From positions 1-5,859 of the forward strand of contig PSRH01000213.1 of the NCBI GenBank assembly GCA_003175915.1: a stretch of DNA of 5,859 bases, given 5' to 3'. This document shows positions 1 to 5,347 of this stretch, piece by piece. Source of the DNA: Candidatus Melainabacteria bacterium. GTDB lineage: Bacteria > Cyanobacteriota > Vampirovibrionia > Obscuribacterales > Obscuribacteraceae. How positions within the stretch are numbered: the first letter of the stretch is position 1; every line of letters starts with the position of its first letter. The notes under the pieces are model-generated. The model saw only the letters and a list, made by a program, of their open reading frames with translations, did not search any database and was not told the DNA's origin. A program made the translations under genes and the position numbers.

Positions 1-711
1 GTGACAAAAACATATGGTGGCAGCAAGGTCTTAAGCGGCGTCGACCTGGCCATTGAACCGGGCCAGATTACTGTTCTTATTGGTCCTTCCGGTTCAGGCA
101 AGACCACCTTATTGAAAATCCTGGCTCTTTTAGAAACGCCGGATTCAGGGTCGGTTTCGGTGGACGGGACAACCTACAAGTTTCCGCTTGGAAAGGGGGA
201 GCGCATCAAGGCGCCCTGGCCGAAAGTGACGGTAGTATTTCAGCAGTTGTTTCTCTGGCCGCATCTAACTCTTTTGCAGAATATGACCTTGCCCTTGTTT
301 GCCCGCGGCGAGGACGATGACTCGCCCCGGGTGCACGAGCTGATCGAGCTCTTCGATATGAAGGATTTCATCTATCGATATCCCAATCAGGCTTCCCTTG
401 GCCAGAGGCAGCGGGCGGCGCTGGTCAGGGCTTTGTTGCTTGAACCTGAGTATATACTTCTTGATGAAATCACTTCTTCGCTTGATGTTGAGCAAACAGC
501 GATTATCCTTTCTAAGTTAAAGGAGTTGCGTGATAAAGGCATCGGAGTTCTTACCATCACCCATCTTCTCCAATTCGCTCAGGAAGCCGCCGATCGAGTC
601 GTCTTTATGGATGCTGGCGAAATCCTGGAGGAAGGGGGACCTGGATTGTTAGCAAACCCGGCGCACGAGCGCATTCGTAAGTTCATGTCAGTGGTTAAGG
701 CGGCAAGCTAA
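1..711 (+). CDS. ABC transporter ATP-binding protein, polar amino acid type (5' end cut by window)
   Basis: Cytoplasmic ATPase subunit of an ABC importer. Counting from the first in-window codon, the Walker A motif GPSGSGKT is at residues 28-35, the Q-loop at about 80-82 followed by LWPHLT, Walker B YILLDE at 151-156 with presumed catalytic Glu156, the D-loop SSLD at 159-162 and the switch His188. The WPHLT stretch and the end THLLQFAQEAADRVVFMDAG resemble the GlnQ/HisP class that serves amino acids. The signature, normally LSGGQ, reads ASLGQ (131-135), and the usual DEP after Walker B is DEI. The sequence opens at VTKTYGG, which in the family normally follows several more residues, so the GTG at base 1 is probably internal and the true start lies upstream. 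It is followed one base later by a binding-protein gene, indicating an operon. The permease is not in the window. The class is secure; the substrate is inferred. Confidence 0.9.
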   Translation: MTKTYGGSKVLSGVDLAIEPGQITVLIGPSGSGKTTLLKILALLETPDSGSVSVDGTTYKFPLGKGERIKAPWPKVTVVFQQLFLWPHLTLLQNMTLPLFARGEDDDSPRVHELIELFDMKDFIYRYPNQASLGQRQRAALVRALLLEPEYILLDEITSSLDVEQTAIILSKLKELRDKGIGVLTITHLLQFAQEAADRVVFMDAGEILEEGGPGLLANPAHERIRKFMSVVKAAS

Positions 712-712
712 T

Positions 713-1591
713 ATGCAAAACTCTTATAAATCGAGCCTCTTCTACTTGTTTCTTTTACTGGTGAGCGCCTCCCTTACCTCGTGTGGTCAAGCCACTAGCG
801 CCCACGGCGCTCACCACGAATCGTTGTATGACCGAGTCATGAAAGCCGGTAAAATCCGGTGCGGTTATTTCATTTATCCTCCCTATTCGATCAAAGATCC
901 CAACACGGGAAAAATATCGGGTGTCGGAACCGACGCCATTCAGCTCGTCGGCAATAAGCTTGGCGTGACGGTTGAAATGGTTGAAGAAGTCGGCTGGGGC
1001 AATATGGTCGAGGGATTGCAAACCAATCGCTACGATATCATTGCCTCTCCGGTTTGGACGAACGCCAACCGTGCCCGCGTTGCCGGTTTCTCCAAGCCTT
1101 TGTTTTACAGTCCTCTTTTTACCTATATCAAAAAAGGCAATCATCGATTGCCAAAACAGCTTGATAAACTTAATTCACCCAGCATAACCATCGCCACCAT
1201 AGATGGTGAGACGGCTCAAGTCATTGCTGAGAGTGAGGTTCCTAAGGCTAAAAAGCTTTCCATGCCGCAAATGACCGATTGCTCGCAGATGCTGCTTAAT
1301 GTTGCCACTGGTAAAGCCGATTTGACTTTTGCTGAGCCGACGCTGGCTCTTCTCTACATGAAGAATAACCCCAACAGTTTGGAAATCCTTGACCCCAGTC
1401 ATCCGATACGAATGTTTCCTAATTGCTGGATGTTTAAGCGCGGGGAATATGAGTTCAAATCGATGATTGATACAGTGCTTGACGAAATCATCAACAGTGG
1501 GGCAATGGATCGCATCATTGCCAAATATGAGATCGCTCCTAATCTGGTCTATCGCGTAGCTAAACCCTACAAGCAACCAGGTACTCTATGA
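713..1591 (+). CDS. Lipoprotein substrate-binding protein of an ABC importer, family 3 (amino acid type), first paralogue
   Basis: Extracytoplasmic solute receptor that would deliver ligand to the transporter powered by the upstream ATPase. A hydrophobic signal peptide (about residues 8-20) ends in the lipobox LTSC, with Cys24 as the predicted lipidated residue. The mature part fits the SBP_bac_3 fold: GKIRCGYFIYPPYSIKDP near 46-63, an EGL..NRYDII segment near 100-110, and Arg120 followed by VAGFSKP, the position that normally binds the ligand carboxylate. An IDGET loop lies at 163-167 and an acidic hinge region KADLTFAEP at about 201-209. Tyr55 and Tyr58 sit where the family usually has ligand-stacking aromatics. 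The start ATG lies one base after the ATPase stop, with AAGG at 697-700 as a distant ribosome binding site; the stop overlaps the next start by 4 bases. At 292 residues it is slightly long for the family. The ligand cannot be read from sequence. Confidence 0.88.
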   Translation: MQNSYKSSLFYLFLLLVSASLTSCGQATSAHGAHHESLYDRVMKAGKIRCGYFIYPPYSIKDPNTGKISGVGTDAIQLVGNKLGVTVEMVEEVGWGNMVEGLQTNRYDIIASPVWTNANRARVAGFSKPLFYSPLFTYIKKGNHRLPKQLDKLNSPSITIATIDGETAQVIAESEVPKAKKLSMPQMTDCSQMLLNVATGKADLTFAEPTLALLYMKNNPNSLEILDPSHPIRMFPNCWMFKRGEYEFKSMIDTVLDEIINSGAMDRIIAKYEIAPNLVYRVAKPYKQPGTL

Positions 1592-2511
1592 TGTTCGGCT
1601 CAAAATTCCCAGACCGTATTCTTGTTTTTCTAGTGTTTGTCCTTTTAGGCTCGCTATCCCTTTTTGTTTCGTGTGGGACATCATCGGATCTGGAAGGACT
1701 CAGGCAGGAGTCCGTTTATGATCGAGTAATAAGAACGGGAAAAATCCGCTGCGCCTACGTCATTTGTCCGCCGGCCTGTATTAAAGACCCCAACAGCGGC
1801 AAATTGTCCGGCGCTGCCATCGAAGCAATTCAAATGGTTGGCAAGAAGCTTGGGTTGCTTGTCGAATTTCCCGAAGAGGTGGGCTGGTCGACTGCCTTGG
1901 AAGGCTTAGAGACCAATCGTTATGATCTGATTGCCACTCCCTTATGGACGAACGCCGATCGTGCCAAAATAGTCGGATTTTCGAATCCACTCTGTTACAA
2001 TCCGGTTTATGCTTACGTCAAGAAGGGCCAGACGAGATTTAACAGCGTAGCGGCAATCAATTCTCCCGATGTAAGGATTGCCACTATAGACGGTGATACA
2101 TCGCAAGTAATCGCCGAGAGTGACTTTCCCAAGGCAAAGCGCTTAGCTATGGTGCAGTCGACTGACTATGCTTCGTTGATGCTCAATGTAGCCACTAAAA
2201 AAGCAGACGTAACCTTCGCCGATCCCGTGGGAGCCTTCTTTTTTCAGAAGTCTAATCCGGATTCGATTGAAGTACTCGACAAGCAGCATCCAGTGCGGGT
2301 GTTTCCAACCTGTTGGGTGTTTCGGCGCGATCAATTCGAGTTTAAAGCTATGATCGATACGGTATTGGACGAAGTGATTAATAGCGGCACGATGGATCGC
2401 CTAATTGATAAATACTTACCGGCGCCCAATCTCTTGTATAAAGTTGCTTTACCTTACCAGGTGCCTTCCTCATTGAGTGCTAGCAAGGATGGCGCCACTG
2501 TGGTTCGATGA
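1588..2511 (+). CDS. Lipoprotein substrate-binding protein of an ABC importer, family 3, second paralogue
   Basis: Second solute receptor of 307 residues, clearly a tandem duplicate of the preceding gene: the two proteins align almost without gaps from ESxYDRV to the PY near the C-terminus, more than half identical by eye. The signal peptide (about 10-26) ends at VSC with Cys29 as the likely lipidated residue; Phe at -3 is a loose lipobox. Arg125, a family ligand-binding position, is retained, as are the NRYDLI segment and the IDGDT loop (168-171). The pocket segment YPPYS of the first copy is CPPAC here (60-64), so both aromatics are lost, suggesting a different ligand. It starts within the stop of the first gene (ATGA overlap) without a clear ribosome binding site, so translation is probably coupled. 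The start could also be the adjacent ATG at 1591. The C-terminus has about 10 extra residues relative to its neighbour. Confidence 0.87.
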   Translation: MMFGSKFPDRILVFLVFVLLGSLSLFVSCGTSSDLEGLRQESVYDRVIRTGKIRCAYVICPPACIKDPNSGKLSGAAIEAIQMVGKKLGLLVEFPEEVGWSTALEGLETNRYDLIATPLWTNADRAKIVGFSNPLCYNPVYAYVKKGQTRFNSVAAINSPDVRIATIDGDTSQVIAESDFPKAKRLAMVQSTDYASLMLNVATKKADVTFADPVGAFFFQKSNPDSIEVLDKQHPVRVFPTCWVFRRDQFEFKAMIDTVLDEVINSGTMDRLIDKYLPAPNLLYKVALPYQVPSSLSASKDGATVVR

Positions 2512-2527
2512 AGAGGTATAGCTTCCC

Positions 2528-3202
2528 ATGAAAATGCTGAGAATCACGGTAATTTTGATTTTCCTAGGTGCGGTTGGCTACTGGTACTGGACCACTACTC
2601 CTGAGTACTCCATCCGCCAGGTGAAAGCAGCCGTGAAGAATCACGATTTGGTTGCCTTCCAAAAATATGTTGATATGGATTCAGTCGCCTCCGGTATCGT
2701 CGATGATTTGCTTACGACGCCGATGCGGAGTGTCCTTGGTCCTGGTATCTTCGGGCAATGGATCATGGCTGGCGTCGTCGGCATTCTAAAGCAACCGCTG
2801 GTGGCTGGAGTGAAGCAGGATATGGAGCGATTCGTCGTCACTGGTCAGCTGATGCCCAAGGATGCTGAAAGGGAAACCGGCGGCGATACCAGTGATCAAC
2901 GCTTTTCGCTTGAGGTAATGGATAGCCGCCTCGGTTTTCGCAAACATGCTTTTCGTCGGATCGACTATGCTCACAAGGACGGAAAGATTTGCACGCTTGG
3001 GCTTATCTTCCACAATCAGGTCTATAATCAAGATCTTTTGCTTGAAGTAAAAATGCAAGACTATGGTGGCTACTGGCGAATCGTTCAAATTTCCAATTTC
3101 CCGAAGTTGACTGCCCGGCTGGTCGAACTGCAAGCCAGTGGCATTCCTGAGAAGGTAACTTCTCCGGATGGAAAAGAGGTAGCTCCGCAAACCAGGTTAT
3201 GA
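2528..3202 (+). CDS. Membrane-anchored DUF2939-like protein
   Basis: A 224-residue protein with one N-terminal hydrophobic segment (about residues 4-21, rich in I, L, F, W, Y), either an uncleaved anchor or a signal peptide without a lipobox. The segment after it, PEYSIRQVKAAVKNHDLVAFQKYVD (positions 25-49), has the pattern I associate with DUF2939: a helix ending in a Y-V-D motif, followed by a short helical stretch. The remainder looks like a mixed alpha/beta domain facing outside the cytoplasm, ending in a polar tail. Function is unknown for the family. It follows the second binding protein by 16 bases with AGAGG at 2512-2516 as a plausible ribosome binding site, so it is likely co-transcribed with the transporter genes, though any functional link is inference. 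ATG at 2534 is an alternative start. The family call is from memory of the motif and is moderate; that the ORF is real is more certain. Confidence 0.7.
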   Translation: MKMLRITVILIFLGAVGYWYWTTTPEYSIRQVKAAVKNHDLVAFQKYVDMDSVASGIVDDLLTTPMRSVLGPGIFGQWIMAGVVGILKQPLVAGVKQDMERFVVTGQLMPKDAERETGGDTSDQRFSLEVMDSRLGFRKHAFRRIDYAHKDGKICTLGLIFHNQVYNQDLLLEVKMQDYGGYWRIVQISNFPKLTARLVELQASGIPEKVTSPDGKEVAPQTRL

Positions 3203-3212
3203 TCGCTTGGCG

Positions 3213-3824
3213 TCAACCGCTGGGCAATGCTTCTAAATCACGCCTTAAACAGTCCATTCTGGCGAAGCAAGCAAAGCACTCGCGCATCCACTGGGGCATA
3301 ATTGCGGCCGACAGACGCAGCTTAATTTTGTCACTGTGTTCCAACCGTTCGACTAAGCCTGCCGCCGTCGCCTGACGGCAGGAGCTTTTACCGAGGTGCC
3401 AGAGGGCCCGGATGATTAGACCTGGCGGACTGTCTCCCAATTGCATTTTTCTTACACTTGTCCTAATCAGATGAACGACGCGATTGCCAACTCGAAATGA
3501 AGTTGTCGCCCCATTCGTGGCAAAGACTAATTTATCCTGTCCTTGTCCGTTCAACTTACGCGCTGCTTGCGACCCATGCGCGACAATGCTTCGGCCAAAC
3601 GCCTTCACTTTCACTTCAATTATTTCGGCTAGAGAGGGTGGCGATGCAGTATCTTTGATGTAAACTCCTCTGGCGACGCGAATAATTCGACCTTCGACTA
3701 AAAGACGGTGAAAGACCTGGTCGACCGTGTTGCGGTCTCCATATATGAGGCAATCGCGAATGGAGAATGGTTTGTCTCCAACGAGATTGTTAATATGGCG
3801 GCGAATATAGCTTGGTGCGGACAT
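3213..3824 (-). CDS. DUF6088/AbiEi-like winged-helix protein (type IV antitoxin family), no partner toxin seen
   Basis: A 203-residue protein. The N-terminal part (about 1-58) looks like a winged helix: RNTVDQVFHRLLVEGRIIRV followed by ARGVYIK, the pattern of AbiEi-type transcriptional antitoxins, in which R-G-V-Y closes the wing. The middle (about 78-125) has SIVAHGSQAARKLNGQGQ and VFATNGATTSFRVG, matching the second domain of DUF6088/AbiEi proteins (a helix with AxxLxG, then a TNG/TDG strand turn). In known systems AbiEi represses its own operon by binding inverted repeats and counteracts the nucleotidyltransferase toxin AbiEii encoded just downstream. Here the gene runs into the convergent DUF2939-like gene with 10 bases between stops, so no toxin follows it. 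The start is well supported by AAGGAGG 8 bases upstream. Family-level call is good; activity as an antitoxin is unproven, and a solitary regulator is equally possible. Confidence 0.78.
   Translation of the reverse strand: MSAPSYIRRHINNLVGDKPFSIRDCLIYGDRNTVDQVFHRLLVEGRIIRVARGVYIKDTASPPSLAEIIEVKVKAFGRSIVAHGSQAARKLNGQGQDKLVFATNGATTSFRVGNRVVHLIRTSVRKMQLGDSPPGLIIRALWHLGKSSCRQATAAGLVERLEHSDKIKLRLSAAIMPQWMRECFACFARMDCLRRDLEALPSG
3358..3382. repeat. GC-rich hairpin inside the AbiEi-like coding region
   Basis: Arms CCTGCCG (3358-3364) and CGGCAGG (3376-3382) are complementary; an alternative fold pairs GCCGTC (3364-3369) with GACGGC (3374-3379) around a GCCT loop. On the + strand it is followed by TTTT at 3386-3389, so it might weakly terminate transcripts reading in from the transporter cluster, whose last stop is about 155 bases away. 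The U run is too far from the stem for a classical terminator. Confidence 0.35.
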
Positions 3825-3832
3825 TCCTTATC

Positions 3833-3839
3833 CCTCCTT
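3833..3839 (-). promoter_or_regulatory. Ribosome binding site of the AbiEi-like gene
   Basis: The minus strand reads AAGGAGG, a full Shine-Dalgarno sequence, 8 bases before the ATG at 3824. It fixes the start of this gene and is stronger than the sites of the other genes in the window. Confidence 0.8.
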
Positions 3840-3848
3840 TCCAGCCCA

Positions 3849-3872
3849 TAAGAAAAACAACAAATTTTCTTA
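3849..3872. repeat. Perfect 8-bp inverted repeat upstream of the AbiEi-like gene (candidate operator)
   Basis: Arms TAAGAAAA (3849-3856) and TTTTCTTA (3865-3872) are perfectly complementary around an 8-base spacer. The repeat lies 9 bases upstream of the Shine-Dalgarno of the AbiEi-like gene and directly abuts a second inverted repeat. AbiEi proteins are known to repress their own promoters through paired inverted repeats, so an operator role is a reasonable inference. The region is AT-rich, so chance is not excluded. Confidence 0.5.
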
Positions 3873-3900
3873 GGTGCTGAAAATTCAACGAAAGAGCACC
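3873..3900. repeat. Inverted repeat GGTGCT/AGCACC upstream of the AbiEi-like gene (candidate second operator half)
   Basis: Arms GGTGCT (3873-3878) and AGCACC (3895-3900) flank a 16-base spacer. It begins at the base after the 3849-3872 repeat. The arms differ in sequence from those of the neighbour, so the two are not copies of one site. Six-base arms are short; the support is mainly its placement. Confidence 0.35.
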
Positions 3901-3917
3901 GGCTAAAGTTCAATCAA

Positions 3918-3933
3918 ATTGCAAAAAAGCAAT
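3918..3933. other. Small stem-loop between rlmN and the AbiEi-like gene
   Basis: ATTGC (3918-3922) pairs with GCAAT (3929-3933) around a run of six A on the + strand (six U in the minus-strand transcript). It lies 42 bases beyond the rlmN stop. With only five pairs and the U run in the loop rather than after the stem, it is not a convincing terminator. I found no better terminator in the 150-base gap 3825-3974, so read-through from rlmN into the AbiEi-like gene is possible. Confidence 0.2.
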
Positions 3934-3974
3934 GATTCCTTATTTCTTCTGAAGTCGATTCTTCATTAAGTCAA

Positions 3975-5075
3975 TCATTTCTCTTGGAATTTGTTGTGGA
4001 GTTGGCCGCAGGCCGCGTCGATATCGGTGCCCCGCTCTAACCTGATTGTCACAGTCCTGCCGCTGCGTTCGACAATTTTTTTGAACTGCTCCTGAGCCGC
4101 CCGTGTCGGTCTTTTATATAGGCTCTTGCCGTTTTCATCGTAGATCGGATTGAAGGGAATAAGATTGACGTTGCAGTGGATGTCCCTGACCATGTCAGCC
4201 AAGCCTTTGGCTTGCTGGGCAGAGTCTGTTACTCCGGCTAGAAGTACATATTCTATGGTCACCCGTCGGCCGCTTGTTTCGGCGTAGTCTTTCAGAGCAG
4301 GAATCAATTCTTCAAGCGGATACTTACGAGTGATGGGCACGATCTTTTCTCTGGTTTGAGGGTCGGGAGCGTGCAGAGAAAGTGCCAGAGTCAGGGGAAG
4401 ATGCTCTTTGGCTAGGCGCTCGATACCGGGTATGATACCAGAAGTAGAAACCGTGATGTGCCTGGCGCCGATGCCTACGGAGCCGATTACTGCTCTGATT
4501 GAAGCAACCACTTCGTCGACATTCAAGAGCGGCTCGCCCTGTCCCATATAGACGATGTTTCCTACGCGTAATCCTGATTCACGCTGAATAGACATTACCT
4601 GGTCGACAATTTCTTGTTTTGTCAGATTGCGTTTGAAACCTAAATAACCGGTGGCGCAAAAGGTACAACCTACGGCGCAGCCCACCTGGCTGGAAAGGCA
4701 AGCGCTGAGATTCTTGCGATCATGGAAAGACATCAGTACCGATTCGACCAGCTGGCCATCCGCCAGACTGAAAAGATACTTTCTTGTGCCGTCGCTGCTT
4801 ACTTGCAGGTGGGCCAGATTTAAAAGAGGTATCTGAAAAGACTCTTTAAGCTGATCGCGCAAGCTCGCCGGAAGATCGGTCATTTCATCAAAGCCGCTCA
4901 CGTACTTGTGGTAGATCCAACTATGTATCTGTCTGGCCCGGAAAGCGGGCAGGTTGAGAGGCTTCAACTTCTCCTGGATTTCTTTTAGATCAAGACCGGA
5001 GAGGGCTGGCAGGGAGCCAGCGCGGAGTGAGCCAGCCTTTGTCTTTTGAGCGCTCTTCAGTTCGGGTTTGGTCAT
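3975..5075 (-). CDS. rlmN: Dual-specificity 23S rRNA/tRNA adenine-C2 methyltransferase RlmN
   Basis: Cytoplasmic radical-SAM enzyme that methylates C2 of A2503 in 23S rRNA and of A37 in a subset of tRNAs. The iron-sulfur cluster motif CxxxCxxC is Cys133, Cys137 and Cys140. The two mechanism cysteines are present: Cys126 (in CLSSQVGC) and Cys356 (in DIDAACGQL), corresponding to Cys118 and Cys355 of E. coli RlmN, so the enzyme should be active. Other family marks are GFKRNLT (146-152), MGQGEPLLN (177-185), VSTSGIIPG (209-217), SLHAP (233-237) and NLIPFNP (304-310). The length of 366 fits the family. The first 27 or so residues are a basic, low-complexity extension holding the repeat AGSLRAGSLP; the fold proper begins near GLDLKEIQEKL. 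No other ATG exists before residue 65, which supports the start, although the ribosome binding site is weak (AGG close to the ATG). It is divergent from secA. Confidence 0.96.
   Translation of the reverse strand: MTKPELKSAQKTKAGSLRAGSLPALSGLDLKEIQEKLKPLNLPAFRARQIHSWIYHKYVSGFDEMTDLPASLRDQLKESFQIPLLNLAHLQVSSDGTRKYLFSLADGQLVESVLMSFHDRKNLSACLSSQVGCAVGCTFCATGYLGFKRNLTKQEIVDQVMSIQRESGLRVGNIVYMGQGEPLLNVDEVVASIRAVIGSVGIGARHITVSTSGIIPGIERLAKEHLPLTLALSLHAPDPQTREKIVPITRKYPLEELIPALKDYAETSGRRVTIEYVLLAGVTDSAQQAKGLADMVRDIHCNVNLIPFNPIYDENGKSLYKRPTRAAQEQFKKIVERSGRTVTIRLERGTDIDAACGQLHNKFQEK
5004..5037. repeat. Compact direct and inverted repeat at the 5' end of rlmN
   Basis: GAGCCAGC occurs at 5014-5021 and again at 5029-5036, a 15-base period encoding the duplicated AGSL (residues 14-17 and 19-22). 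GCTGGC at 5005-5010 is the inverse of GCCAGC at 5016-5021, giving a 6-bp hairpin with a 5-base loop; GGCTGGC (5004-5010) also pairs with GCCAGCC (5031-5037). Two competing stems could therefore form in the rlmN mRNA near its start. Confidence 0.55.
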
Positions 5076-5119
5076 GGCCTAATCAGGTAAGGGGTGATTT
5101 TACTAACGATTGTAATGCT

Positions 5120-5153
5120 CTTGCCAGTCAGCGGGGAATTCTTGCAGTCAAGC
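5120..5153. repeat. Imperfect direct repeat, period 21 bases, upstream of rlmN
   Basis: CTTGCCAGTCAGC (5120-5132) and CTTGCAGTCAAGC (5141-5153) differ by one missing C and one extra A. The starts are 21 bases apart, about two helical turns, so a protein could bind both on the same DNA face. It lies 45-78 bases upstream of the rlmN start. Chance similarity is possible. Confidence 0.35.
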
Positions 5154-5331
5154 CGCTATTTATGAATAGATTGTTCACCTTCAGGCTGAGATGAGGATAG
5201 CTGAGCCCCCACTCTATGGGCGATTTGAGGCAAGTTGTCAATATCAGCCATGCTAAAATTGGTGGTCAGCGCTGGCTAGATACTAGATTAGTAGCCTTTT
5301 CCTTCTTGTGCGCAAGTTGGTGGGGCTGGTT

Positions 5332-5338
5332 AAAGGAG
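5332..5338 (+). promoter_or_regulatory. Ribosome binding site of secA
   Basis: AAAGGAG lies 9 bases before the ATG at 5348 and decides that start; no other in-frame start with comparable spacing is visible nearby. Confidence 0.75.
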
Positions 5339-5347
5339 AGCTTCTCG

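Larger units (their letters stand above)
5076..5347. other. Divergent intergenic region between rlmN and secA
   Basis: This 272-base region must contain the promoters for rlmN (-) and secA (+). No open frame with a ribosome binding site is visible. Weak promoter-like words are TTGGTG (5259-5264) with TACTAG (5281-5286) at 16 bases on the + strand, and TACAAT (5114-5109) on the minus strand without a matching -35. Neither is good enough to call as a promoter. Confidence 0.5.

Noticed and set aside
1..3. GTG at base 1 as the true start of the ATPase
   Set aside because: The protein would start at VTKTYGG, lacking the short first strand that ABC ATPases have before this point; the window edge most likely cuts the gene.
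755..1576. Long minus-strand open frames (755-1144 and 1175-1576)
   Set aside because: They are antisense to the first binding protein gene, with no family features.
2786..3190. 134-residue open frame on the - strand
   Set aside because: It is antisense to the DUF2939-like gene, which fits its operon, spacing and membrane anchor; the shadow has no motif.
3698..3913. 71-residue open frame on the - strand spanning the 5' part of the AbiEi-like gene and its upstream repeats
   Set aside because: It overlaps the better supported AbiEi-like gene in another frame, has no recognisable motif and no comparable ribosome binding site.
5259..5289. secA promoter TTGGTG - 16 bases - TACTAG
   Set aside because: Both boxes are poor matches and several alternatives of equal quality exist; it is not strong enough for a feature of its own.
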